Shown here: positions 38,229-46,247 of the stretch, piece after piece
Layout of the letters: the number at the start of each line of letters is the position of its first letter
Position numbering within the stretch: the stretch's first letter is position 1
Notes under the pieces: model-generated
The model's input: the letters and a program-made list of their open reading frames with translations, nothing else
What the model was told of the DNA's origin: nothing
Databases searched by the model: none
Assembly: GCF_002844595.1 (NCBI RefSeq)
Contig: NZ_PJNW01000002.1
Coordinates: 558,001 to 622,000 of the forward strand
DNA from: Pleomorphomonas diazotrophica
Lineage (GTDB): Bacteria > Pseudomonadota > Alphaproteobacteria > Rhizobiales > Pleomorphomonadaceae
DNA: 64,000 nucleotides
Direction: 5' to 3'
Made by a program: the position numbers and the translations under genes

Positions 38229-38774
38229 TCAAGCTGTGGTGCGGCCAGCGATCCGCCGGATCAGCGCCAGTGCGTCTCCAGTCGGCTTGCGCTCGACGCG
38301 CCGATACTCCCGCCCGTCGGGCGTACGCATGACGAGACCGGCATCGATCATCGCACGGCGGATCAATGCGTGGTCGCCGAAGCGATGGTTGTTGCGAATG
38401 ATCAGGCTGACATCGAACTCGCTGTAGACGGCTCCGGCCTCAAGGCGCGACCAGAGCACCCAAAGCGCCAGGCTCTGGTGGCCATAGCGCGACGGCCAGC
38501 GCAGGAGCTGTCCGTCGGCATCGAAGTGGCCCGACACCCGCTCGACCAGAGCGTGGTCGATGGGTTCCGGCGCGGGTGTTGGTTCGGCAAGGCGTTCCTC
38601 CGCCAGGGAGGCAGCGCGGAAGTGTTGAAAGTTGCGATAGCCGGAAGCGCGCGCCAGCATGTTGAGGAGCTGAACGTGACCGGGCTTGCCGTCGAAGACG
38701 GCGAGTTCCCGTCCGAGGGTTTTTGCGAGGGCCGAAATGTCGGGCGCTGTCAGCGGCAGGATGTCTCTGGACAT
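38229..38774 (-). CDS. DUF2087 protein with an extra N-terminal domain
   Basis: 181 residues. The C-terminal ~105 residues form a DUF2087 domain (LVERVSGHFDADGQLLRWPS to DGREYRRVERKPTG), a winged-helix-like fold. The first ~60 residues hold a separate helical module with the motif MLARASGYRNFQHFRA, seen in assorted small bacterial proteins of unknown role. The two are joined by a Pro/Glu linker (EEPLAEPTPAPEP-like, ~60-72). DUF2087 proteins are suspected transcription regulators. It is convergent with the nucleoside hydrolase gene. Confidence 0.8.
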   Translation of the reverse strand: MSRDILPLTAPDISALAKTLGRELAVFDGKPGHVQLLNMLARASGYRNFQHFRAASLAEERLAEPTPAPEPIDHALVERVSGHFDADGQLLRWPSRYGHQSLALWVLWSRLEAGAVYSEFDVSLIIRNNHRFGDHALIRRAMIDAGLVMRTPDGREYRRVERKPTGDALALIRRIAGRTTA

Positions 38775-38934
38775 GGTTTATCCCTGAGCGTGCCGATCAT
38801 TGCTGATTGTCGCTGGTCGCTGGCTTGCGGCGGGGCACGGGAGGGTGTCCGTCGACTTCCGATAGGAACTGGCAGGTTTAGCTTCCCCGAATGGGGACAG
38901 CGACGCCTTGGTGAACTGCCGACCGGACCTTTCT

Positions 38935-41283
38935 CTAGCTCTGATCGCTCTCGGAAACAAGCAGGGCGTCGAGCGTCTCCGAGCGTAGATTTTGCCGCTT
39001 CACGACCGAAACCTTGCTTTCTTCGATCATCAGGCGGGCCATCTCGTCGGCGTCCGCCGGCCGGCCGAGGGCATAACCTTGCAGCGTCTGGCAGCCGAGT
39101 TCGGTGAGAATATGTGCCTGCTCCAGCGTTTCGACTCCCTCGGCGACAACACCGATACCCTGCGTTCGCCCGATCTCGACGATCGACCGGATGAGCTGAC
39201 GCTGGGCCGACGAGGTGGAGACCGCAGCCGTCAGCTGGCTTGCGATCTTGAGGCGCGTTGGCTGCAAGCGCATCAGGCTGACGATCGAGGCGTAGCCGGT
39301 GCCGAAGTCATCGATCTCGATGTCGATCCCGAGGTCCTTGATGCCGCGAATGTTGTCGCAGACGACCTCGTCGCTTTCGTCGAGATAAATCGCCTCAGTC
39401 AGCTCGAAAGACAGCGTCCCCGGCTCGATCGCCATCGCCCTGAGCATGTCGGCAAGGCGTTCGTCGCGAAGGCGGCCCATCGAGACATTCACGGCGATTC
39501 TCGGCACCCGCAGGCCGGCGGAACACCAGCGCCGGCGATGGGCGAGAGCGGTTTCCAGCACCATGTGATCGAGCGTTGGCAGGGCATTGATGTCCTCCGC
39601 CACCTCCATGAAGCGTGCAGGGACGAGCAGTCCTTCCGTCGGATGATTCCACCGGAGCAACGCCTCAAGCCCGACCAGCTCGCGCGTCGAGGCATCGAAC
39701 TGCTGCTGGTAATGGGCGGTGAACTGATTTTCCTCAATGCCGGTCAGGATTTCGTCGGCCAGTCGCTTGGCGCTGACGACTTGCGCCTCCAGAGCTCTCG
39801 TAAAGAACTCGAAGCGATTGCGGCCGAGTTTCTTGGCTCGATAGAGAGCGATATCGGCGTCGATCAGCAGCTTGGACGATTGATCGCTGCGAAGATCGCC
39901 ACAGGCAATGCCAATGGAAAGACCGCTGCGGCACCGAACTTCCCCAAGATCGATCGGGTGGCGGAACCCGGCGATCAGGTTGTCGGCCAAAGTGCGGGCC
40001 AACTCTTCAGGCTCCTCGCTGATGCAGACGGCGACGAACTCGTCGCCGCCGATGCGGGCCACCATGTCATCTGGCCGGAACACCGCGCGCATGAGGTCGG
40101 CGGCATGCTGGAGGAGGCGGTCACCCGCCGCGTGGCCGTAGGTGTCGTTGACTTGCTTGAAACGATCGAGGTCGATGTGAAGAGCAGCGATCCGGGCCTT
40201 GCCCCTCGGTGCGCCGGTGTCCAGACGGCCGAGATGGTCCATGAGATGACGGCGGTTGGGCAGCCCCGTCAGCTCATCATGCAGCGATGTGTGCCGTGCG
40301 CGACGATTGGCCTCCTCGAGCTGAATATTGCGGGCCTCGGCCAGCCTCTTGGCTTCGCTGAGCTCATCGAGGTTTCGCCGCCGCTCCGCATAAAGATGGC
40401 CGGTAATCAGGATCGGGAGAACCACCAGCGCACCGATGAGGGCGATCATCAGGCGGAAGCTGACGGTGTTGGGTGGCGCCGGCCAGCCGCCTTTCGGCGT
40501 GGCCGCGAGTTGCCAGGTGCCGCCGGGGATGTTGATCGTGGCGGTAAGCGGACTTCGGGCCAGCACGTCTTCCAAGCCGAAGAAAATCTCGCCGGCTGCT
40601 CCCTTGCCATCCCGTCCGCGTATGGTGAGGTCGAGAGTGAAATCGGCGGCGGTAATGCCGCTGTTGGCATAGAGGCGCTCGATGTCGATGACCGCCGAGA
40701 CGATCCCCCAGAACACGGGCGGTCCGGCAGGCCGGTCGATAAAGACGGGAAAGCGCCCGACAATGCCGACGCCGCCCTGAACCAGCTCAATCGGGCCAGC
40801 AAGGACGAGCTGGCCCGTTTCCCTGGCGCGCAGAACGGCATCTCGCTGGCTGGGCGTCTTTGTATAATCGAGGCCAATCACCTTCTCGTTGCCGATGAGG
40901 GGATGGACCATTCGGACGATCATGTCCGGCGCGGCGGCGATCAGACGAAGATCGGAGCCGGCTGCCAGCAGATGCTCGACAAGCGCGCCAAACTCCGCGC
41001 TGTCGAGGTCCGGACGCGTGGCCAAAGCCGCCACGATGCCGCGACCGATCTGGATATCGCGGTTGATGTTGCCCTCTAGGCGTGCCCGGATGACAGACAG
41101 GCGATCGGCGACAGCGGCGCGGGAGTGTTGCTCGAATATCTGGTGGTTTTGGTAGTCGGCGAGCAGGCCAAGCAGCCCGACGGCAATGAGGGCGATCAAT
41201 GCTGGCAGACTGGCGGGACGGAGAACCCATCCGTTCAAACGGCGCAAAACCCGCAGCAAGCCACCAAGAGCCATCGTCTGCAT
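38935..41283 (-). CDS. Membrane CHASE-GGDEF-EAL cyclic-di-GMP protein
   Basis: 782 residues. A membrane helix (about 25-45), a periplasmic CHASE sensor (about 75-255, with IVRMVHPLIGNEKVIGLDY) and a second helix (about 275-297) precede a coiled linker, GGDEF (412-416 intact) and EAL (539-541 intact). The feedback-inhibition site RxxD is present (Arg403 to Asp406), five residues before GGDEF. In the EAL domain the usual KID motif reads Lys678-Ile-Ala680, so a normally acidic or conserved position after the catalytic lysine is lost; NVS, ELTEA, DDFGTGYAS and AEGVET are intact. It may act mainly as a cyclase. Confidence 0.92.
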   Translation of the reverse strand: MQTMALGGLLRVLRRLNGWVLRPASLPALIALIAVGLLGLLADYQNHQIFEQHSRAAVADRLSVIRARLEGNINRDIQIGRGIVAALATRPDLDSAEFGALVEHLLAAGSDLRLIAAAPDMIVRMVHPLIGNEKVIGLDYTKTPSQRDAVLRARETGQLVLAGPIELVQGGVGIVGRFPVFIDRPAGPPVFWGIVSAVIDIERLYANSGITAADFTLDLTIRGRDGKGAAGEIFFGLEDVLARSPLTATINIPGGTWQLAATPKGGWPAPPNTVSFRLMIALIGALVVLPILITGHLYAERRRNLDELSEAKRLAEARNIQLEEANRRARHTSLHDELTGLPNRRHLMDHLGRLDTGAPRGKARIAALHIDLDRFKQVNDTYGHAAGDRLLQHAADLMRAVFRPDDMVARIGGDEFVAVCISEEPEELARTLADNLIAGFRHPIDLGEVRCRSGLSIGIACGDLRSDQSSKLLIDADIALYRAKKLGRNRFEFFTRALEAQVVSAKRLADEILTGIEENQFTAHYQQQFDASTRELVGLEALLRWNHPTEGLLVPARFMEVAEDINALPTLDHMVLETALAHRRRWCSAGLRVPRIAVNVSMGRLRDERLADMLRAMAIEPGTLSFELTEAIYLDESDEVVCDNIRGIKDLGIDIEIDDFGTGYASIVSLMRLQPTRLKIASQLTAAVSTSSAQRQLIRSIVEIGRTQGIGVVAEGVETLEQAHILTELGCQTLQGYALGRPADADEMARLMIEESKVSVVKRQNLRSETLDALLVSESDQS

Positions 41284-41399
41284 TCCAGAAGAGGACGCTG
41301 TCTCTCTATAAGCCAGATTTTCCTTTTGTAATTATTACTGGGGAAACAAATACTTCCTCTGGTTGATGAGCTCTCGGTCCCACTCGGATTTTCTCTATG

Positions 41400-42791
41400 T
41401 CAGCCAAGCCAAACAGCAAGATCGGCGAGCGCGCGGCGACAGATCGCCTGACGCTTGGCAATGGTCTTCTCGTTGCCGCGCAGCCGTCGGTCTGGTTCGC
41501 GCGGTATCTCGACTGGCGGGAAAAGCCCGAAGTTGACGTTCATCGGTTGAAAGGAGCGGGGCGCGCCTTCGGTTTCCGCCGAAATATGCCCGCCGGTGAT
41601 GTGGCCGAGCAGGGCGCCGAGCGCGGTGGTCGGCGGCGGAGGAACGGCTGCGTTGCCGAGTCGCTCGGCGGCAGCAAACCGACCGGCCAGAAGTCCGATC
41701 GATGCCGACTCGACATAGCCCTCGCAGCCTGTCACCTGGCCAGCAAACCGGAGGCGCGGCGCGGCCTTGAGGCGAAGCACCGGGTCGAGCAGACGCGGGC
41801 TGTCGAGATAGGTATTGCGGTGAAGGCCACCGAGCCTGGCAAACTCGGCCCGCTCGAGCCCTGGGATCATTCTGAAAATGTCGACCTGAGCGCCGTATTT
41901 CAGCTTCGTCTGGAAGCCCACCATGTTGTAGAGCGTACCGAGCGCGTTGTCCTGGCGTAGCTGGACGATGGCGTAGGACTTTACGGTGGGATTGCGCGGA
42001 TTGGTGAGGCCGACCGGCTTCATCGGCCCGTGGCGTAGCGTCTCCCGGCCACGCTCAGCCATCACCTCGATCGGCAGGCAACCGTCAAAATAGGGCGTCT
42101 TCTCGAAATCCTTGAACTCGGTCTTGTCGCCCGCGAGCAGCGCATCGATGAAGGCCTCGTACTCGTCGCGGTCCAGCGGGCAGTTGATGTAGTCGGCGCC
42201 GGTGCCGCCAGGGCCGGGCTTGTCATAGCGGGACTGGAACCAGGCCTTGTCCATGTCGATGCTGTCGAAATGGACGATGGGCGCGATGGCGTCGAAGAAG
42301 GCGAGCGATGCGGCGCCGGTGGTCGCCCGGATGGCGTCGGCAAGTGCCGGAGAGGTAAGCGGGCCGGTCGAGACGATCGCATCGCCCCAATCCTCGGGCG
42401 GAAGGCCGTCCACTTCCCCCTCGGCGACGGTCACGAGCGGATGGGCGCGCAGCGTGGCGGTGATCTTGTCGGAGAAGCCGTCGCGATCGACGGCCAGTGC
42501 GCCGCCGGCGGGAACCTTGTTGGCATCCGCGGAGGCCATGATGAGCGAACCGGCGCGGCGCATTTCCTCGTGTAGCAGGCCGACCGCATTGTTCTCATGG
42601 TCGTCGGACCGGAAGGAGTTGGAACAGACCAGTTCGGCGAAGCCGCCGGTCTTGTGGGCTTCCGTGCCGCGCTTGGGACGCATTTCGTGAAGAACGACCG
42701 GAATGCCGCGCGAGACAAGCTGCCAGGCTGCTTCCGAACCGGCCAAGCCGGCGCCGACGATGTGAATGGGGGCGTGGGGCTGATTGGTCAT
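41400..42791 (-). CDS. trmFO: Methylenetetrahydrofolate-tRNA (uracil-54-C5) methyltransferase
   Basis: 463 residues. The FAD-binding motif is [17 protein letters not shown] at the N-terminus, and conserved blocks include [21 protein letters not shown] (folate/FAD region, in parts), CSNSFRSDD and [20 protein letters not shown]. The enzyme makes ribothymidine at position 54 of tRNAs using methylene-THF. It lies 94 bases downstream of the last hairpin of the CcsR-type array on the same strand; no strong ribosome site precedes the ATG, so read-through from the array is possible. Confidence 0.95.
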   Translation of the reverse strand: MTNQPHAPIHIVGAGLAGSEAAWQLVSRGIPVVLHEMRPKRGTEAHKTGGFAELVCSNSFRSDDHENNAVGLLHEEMRRAGSLIMASADANKVPAGGALAVDRDGFSDKITATLRAHPLVTVAEGEVDGLPPEDWGDAIVSTGPLTSPALADAIRATTGAASLAFFDAIAPIVHFDSIDMDKAWFQSRYDKPGPGGTGADYINCPLDRDEYEAFIDALLAGDKTEFKDFEKTPYFDGCLPIEVMAERGRETLRHGPMKPVGLTNPRNPTVKSYAIVQLRQDNALGTLYNMVGFQTKLKYGAQVDIFRMIPGLERAEFARLGGLHRNTYLDSPRLLDPVLRLKAAPRLRFAGQVTGCEGYVESASIGLLAGRFAAAERLGNAAVPPPPTTALGALLGHITGGHISAETEGAPRSFQPMNVNFGLFPPVEIPREPDRRLRGNEKTIAKRQAICRRALADLAVWLG

Positions 42792-42869
42792 GGCGGGGGG
42801 ATAGCATGTCCGCCGGGCACATGCAGCGTTTTTCCTGAGTTGCGCCCTATGAGCACACAGATCCGGAAA

Positions 42870-42914
42870 GCCTCAAAATGCAAACGCCCACCGGGGGAGG
42901 AGATCCGGTGGGCG
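42870..42914 (-). terminator. Last array hairpin acting as terminator
   Basis: On the minus strand the 10-bp stem 42905-42914 with 42885-42894 is the most GC-rich of the array and is followed immediately by TTTGCATTTTG. It can end the DUF1127-array transcript before trmFO while still presenting the conserved loop. Confidence 0.6.
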
Positions 42915-43235
42915 CCGCAATTTTCTGTAGACGGCATGGGAGGAGGTATGCCGCTACAGCTAGCCTGCGATGCGGGAGGAGGAGCATCGCAGGAGGGTCG
43001 CAGCAAGGGAGGAGGATTGCTGCAACCAAACCGACGTTGCCCAGGGAGGAGGAAGGGCAGGTCGGTACTCACAAATCCGGCGAAATGGTCCTGGGAGGAG
43101 GACGGACCATCGTCGCCTAACGGAAAGATGGGGGAGGAGGACCATCTTTCCAAGACACCGGCCGGAGGGAGGAGGAACCGGCAGGGTGTCTATCAGGGTC
43201 GCCGCGGAACTGGGAGGAGGAAAGTTCGGCAGGCG
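42885..43235 (-). ncRNA. CcsR/cuckoo-type array of nine hairpins with anti-Shine-Dalgarno loops
   Basis: On the minus strand nine successive hairpins each present CUCCUCCC in the loop (usually UCCUCCUCCC). In transcript order they span about 43200-43235, 43154-43190, 43122-43151, 43085-43110, 43031-43065, 42996-43027, 42964-42993, 42925-42959 and 42885-42914. Loop cores begin (plus strand) at 43212, 43167, 43132, 43093, 43044, 43007, 42974, 42938 and 42895, a spacing of 33-49 bases. Stems of 5-10 bp are perfectly paired but unrelated in sequence, so structure and loop are conserved, not primary sequence. The array begins 17 bases after a DUF1127 gene, as in the Rhodobacter sphaeroides ccaF1-CcsR1-4 locus, where the RNAs are cut from the mRNA and modulate metabolism under stress. 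The strand is chosen from this and the terminator-like last hairpin. Confidence 0.85.
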
Positions 43236-43252
43236 AGCCTAATCTCGTGGGT

Positions 43253-43411
43253 TCAGAGCGTCGCCTTGCGGGCGACGTTGGAGATCTCACCGCGGGAGAT
43301 GCCCAGGTCGGCAAGCTCGCGGGCGCTCAGACGGGAGAGCTCGCGGTAGGTCTCCTGGTACTTGCGGTAGCTGCGGAGCTTGTTGACAACGGTGTCCAGC
43401 ATTTCATTCAT
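43253..43411 (-). CDS. DUF1127 small protein (CcaF1-like), leader gene of the RNA array
   Basis: 52 residues from the ATG at 43409-43411: an amphipathic N-terminal helix (MNEMLDTVVNKLRSYRKYQE) and the DUF1127 core YRELSRLSARELADLGIS followed by RGEISNVARKATL. Arg-rich DUF1127 proteins are RNA-binding; CcaF1 of Rhodobacter sphaeroides aids maturation of CcsR RNAs encoded on its own transcript. The start is uncertain: ATG at 43402 and a TTG at 43474 are in frame and no site has a good ribosome-binding sequence. The stop is 17 bases before the first hairpin. Confidence 0.85.
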   Translation of the reverse strand: MNEMLDTVVNKLRSYRKYQETYRELSRLSARELADLGISRGEISNVARKATL

Positions 43412-44113
43412 CCATTCGGGTTGTGAGGCGCTGCGCTCTTCAGTCTGGTGTCTGCTGCGCTTCGCTCTCGACAAGGAGACAATTAGGCGATCGAGGCATG
43501 CGAGGCTAGAGGGGGCTATGCATGTCAGGAATGCAGTTTTCGCGCGGCAGCATTTGTCGCGCTAAAAGTTAACGCTGTCGGCGTCCGATTGCGGCTGAAA
43601 TACGACTTTCGACGGAGGGTGTGGCGCATATTTGCCGCTATTTCATGTTTTTGAGTGACAATTTGATGTGATTACATCAGGAACGAGCTATTGCTGCGAT
43701 GCAGCACAAACGTTGCCTAAAACCTCCCCAAAGAAATTTTGAAAGGCGGCCGCGGTTATGAATGCCCCTGTCGGGTTTGGAACGGCTCGAAAATAGATAC
43801 GTAGATCCAGATAGGCGCCTGAATCGGTTTTGGCTGATGGTACGCGGTTCTGGTTGTTCCAGTTGAATCGTTTTCACCACTCCGCACCAACCCTATGGAC
43901 GATCATCCGAAAATGACAGCGTTGTCATGGACAATGCTGCTGCATCTCCTGGGGTGGTGCCATACGGACGCGGTGGTCCTCGGCTTTGCCGTCCATATGA
44001 CCCGCCGCTACCGGGATGTGAGTGACTGCCGGGTCGCTATGCGACAAGCGGACCTCGGGCAGGCGTTTGGCTGATGTCCTGTCGACTGGCCTTGCGAGCG
44101 GACGGCTGCTCGG
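43412..44113. other. Gene-free region upstream of the DUF1127 gene
   Basis: About 700 bases, clearly AT-richer than the flanks, with no convincing gene. It must contain the promoter for the DUF1127-array transcript. A 16-bp inverted repeat, TGATGT-GATT-ACATCA, lies at 43664-43679. Short open frames (such as 43677-43880 minus) lack ribosome sites and family resemblance. Confidence 0.45.
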
Positions 44114-44689
44114 TCACGGCTCGACCGAAACGCGGACAACGGATGGCCCATATTGCCGGACCAGGGCGAACAGGATCTTGGCATTGTCCGGATGCAGGCG
44201 AACGCAGCCATGCGAGGCGGGCTTGCCGAGACGCTTTATATGGGGGGTGGCGTGGATCGCGTACCCCTCATGGAAGAAGATGGAATGTGGCATCGGCGCG
44301 TTGTCGTATTTCCGCGACCGCCACATCACATGCATGCGGTAGGGCGTCCAGAATCCGGTCGGTGTGATGTAGCCGCGTCCGGCTGTGGACACCTTCCACT
44401 CATGAACGACCTTGCCGTGAACCAGTACGGTCATGGTTTGCGAGGAAATGTCGACGCGCACCATGACTTTGGGGCCGAGCGCCTGCCGGCTGGCGGGACC
44501 GGCGCCGAGCGCCTCGGCGATGTCGGCGGCGGGCGGCAGCGTCATTGCGAGTTCGCTGGCTCGGTCAGGCGACAATGACGGCCGCATGGAGATGTCGCCA
44601 AGGCTTGGAGTGTCGTCCGTCGCTGCGCGGGCGGGCGCGGCGATGGTCAGGCAAAGGGACAATCCCAACAGGGCGAAGGCGCGATACAT
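44114..44689 (-). CDS. L,D-transpeptidase (YkuD domain), exported
   Basis: 191 residues. A signal peptide (MYRAFALLGLSLCLTIAAPARA) is followed by a ~60-residue linker and a YkuD catalytic domain (about 85-190). The active-site block is IHATPH...SHGCVRLHPDNA, with the nucleophilic cysteine and the histidine both present. These enzymes cross-link peptidoglycan 3-3 or attach lipoproteins to it. GGGGGATG lies before the ATG at 44687-44689; the nine-codon extension lacks this. Confidence 0.92.
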   Translation of the reverse strand: MYRAFALLGLSLCLTIAAPARAATDDTPSLGDISMRPSLSPDRASELAMTLPPAADIAEALGAGPASRQALGPKVMVRVDISSQTMTVLVHGKVVHEWKVSTAGRGYITPTGFWTPYRMHVMWRSRKYDNAPMPHSIFFHEGYAIHATPHIKRLGKPASHGCVRLHPDNAKILFALVRQYGPSVVRVSVEP

Positions 44690-44869
44690 GACATCCCCCG
44701 TAAAGATGCGGATCAATATTGCACGCAGGCGTTAATTGATTATGGTCATTGGCGTCTTTGGGAGAGATATCGCTTTTTAGCCGATTTTTCCGAAGTGGCG
44801 GCTGGCCCGGGCGACAGTCGGAGTGCGACAGGCGGCCGGTCAGCACCTCGACTGTTCAGGGAGCCGGGA

Positions 44870-45445
44870 ATGTCCATTTTCCTTGTTGGCCTCGTTCTCT
44901 TCGTCGGCATCCACTCCATCTATATCCTTGCACCCGGCATTCGCGAGGCGGCGATTGCCCGCGTCGGCTACAATCCGTGGCGGGGCATCTATTCGCTTGT
45001 GGCGCTTACCGGGCTCATCCTCACGATCTACGGTTACGGTCTCGCCCGACAGGATCCGGTGCTGCTGTTCGAGCCGCCGTCGTGGGCGCGCGTCTTTTCC
45101 TTCGTGCTGATGGCCGTGGCGCTGCCGCTGCTTGTGGCCTCCTTCTTTCCCGTTCCGACGCGGATCGGCCGCTTCGTGCGTCACCCGATGCTGATGTCGG
45201 TGACGCTCTGGTCCGTGGCACATGCGCTAGCAATCGGCACGCTCGCCGGCGTGCTGCTCAGCGCGGTCTTTTTCATATGGACGCTGGCCGCCCGCTTCTC
45301 GCTGATCGCCCGGCCAATGACCGCGGCGACGACGGCCACTCCAGAACCGCTGAACGACTGGATCGCCGTGGCGGTGGGCCTTGCCGTGTGGGCGGCGCTG
45401 ATGTTCCTGCTGCACGACTGGCTGATCGGCATGCCGCTCTTGTGA
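44870..45445 (+). CDS. NnrU family membrane protein
   Basis: 191 residues with about six hydrophobic helices. Family landmarks are FVGIHSIYIL in helix 1, GYNPWRGIYSLVALTG, and the histidine-containing RFVRHPMLMSVTLWSVAHALAIG (in parts ~115-135), which in this family may bind haem. NnrU occurs with nitrite/nitric oxide reductase genes in denitrifiers, and its relatives include carotenoid isomerases, but no denitrification genes are present here. A short GGGAA precedes the ATG. Confidence 0.88.
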   Translation: MSIFLVGLVLFVGIHSIYILAPGIREAAIARVGYNPWRGIYSLVALTGLILTIYGYGLARQDPVLLFEPPSWARVFSFVLMAVALPLLVASFFPVPTRIGRFVRHPMLMSVTLWSVAHALAIGTLAGVLLSAVFFIWTLAARFSLIARPMTAATTATPEPLNDWIAVAVGLAVWAALMFLLHDWLIGMPLL

Positions 45446-45575
45446 CGGGCTCTGTGCGGTCCGCATGAAGAGGTGGCGTCGCCGTAAAAAAGGCTGTAAA
45501 CGGCGTCGATGAGTTGCGCCGGCCGGAGCCGGTGCGAGCCGTGCCCCGGGGCGGCGTCCGATAGTTGGGTAGAAG

Positions 45576-46247
45576 ATGTCTGATATTTTCGACGAAGTCG
45601 GTGAAGACCTGCGCCGCGACCGGCTGACCGGCCTGTGGAAGCGTTACGGCTGGGTGCTTTATGTGGCGGCCGCTCTCATCGTCATCGGCACCGCCGCCTG
45701 GCGCGGTTATGATTACTGGGCGACCAGCCGCGCCAATGCGGCGGGTGATGCCTACGCGCAGGTGTTGGCCTCGACCAAGCCTGGCGATCACAAGGCGCTG
45801 GCCGAGGCGCTCGCCGCCTATGCCGGCGGCGCGCCGGCCCAGTACCAGATACTTGCGCGCTTCCGTGCCGCCTCCGAACATGCGGCGATGGGCGAAACGG
45901 ACAATGCGCTTGCCGCCTTCGAAGATCTGTCCAAGGCGTCGGGTGTCGATCAGGCCGTCCGCGATCTTGCGGCCATTCGCGCCGCGCTGATCGCCGTCGA
46001 CCGCGAGAACCTTGATCAGATCAAGTCGCGTGTCTCGGGCTACAACAACGACATTTCCCCCTGGCGTCATGCGGCGCGCGAAATCATCGCGCTGGCCGCC
46101 GTCCGCGCGGAAGATTGGAAATCGGTGGGCGAGGAGGCTCGCAAGCTGACCGACGATCCGACCACGCCCTCGGCAGCGCGCAGTCGTGCCCGCCTTCTGC
46201 GCGACCTCGCGATTTCCGAGGCCGGCGATACCGGAGCTGCCGGATGA
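45576..46247 (+). CDS. YfgM-like tetratricopeptide membrane protein
   Basis: 223 residues. A cytoplasmic N-terminus (MSDIFDEVGEDLRRDRLTGLW) precedes one membrane helix (about 23-42), and the rest is a helical repeat domain exposed to the periplasm (DUF2133/TPR_21). The YfgM family partners with the SecYEG translocon and chaperones outer-membrane precursors. It overlaps bamB by four bases (ATGA), an arrangement conserved across proteobacteria that supports a role in envelope protein biogenesis. Confidence 0.9.
   Translation: MSDIFDEVGEDLRRDRLTGLWKRYGWVLYVAAALIVIGTAAWRGYDYWATSRANAAGDAYAQVLASTKPGDHKALAEALAAYAGGAPAQYQILARFRAASEHAAMGETDNALAAFEDLSKASGVDQAVRDLAAIRAALIAVDRENLDQIKSRVSGYNNDISPWRHAAREIIALAAVRAEDWKSVGEEARKLTDDPTTPSAARSRARLLRDLAISEAGDTGAAG

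Noticed and set aside
42885-43235. CRISPR-like array, because a short motif recurs every 33-49 bases
   Set aside because: The repeated unit is only 9-10 bases and each 'spacer' is self-complementary around it. Nothing resembling cas genes is in the window.
42885-43235. CsrB/RsmZ-like sponge read from the plus strand (GGA in loops)
   Set aside because: Plus-strand loops do show GGAGGAGGA, which could attract a CsrA protein. But no promoter or terminator fits on that strand, while the minus strand has the DUF1127 gene before it and a U-rich end. The possibility is worth a strand-specific RNA test.
43677-43880. 67-codon minus-strand frame in the gene-free region
   Set aside because: It overlaps the 16-bp palindrome, has no ribosome site and unusual composition for the genome.
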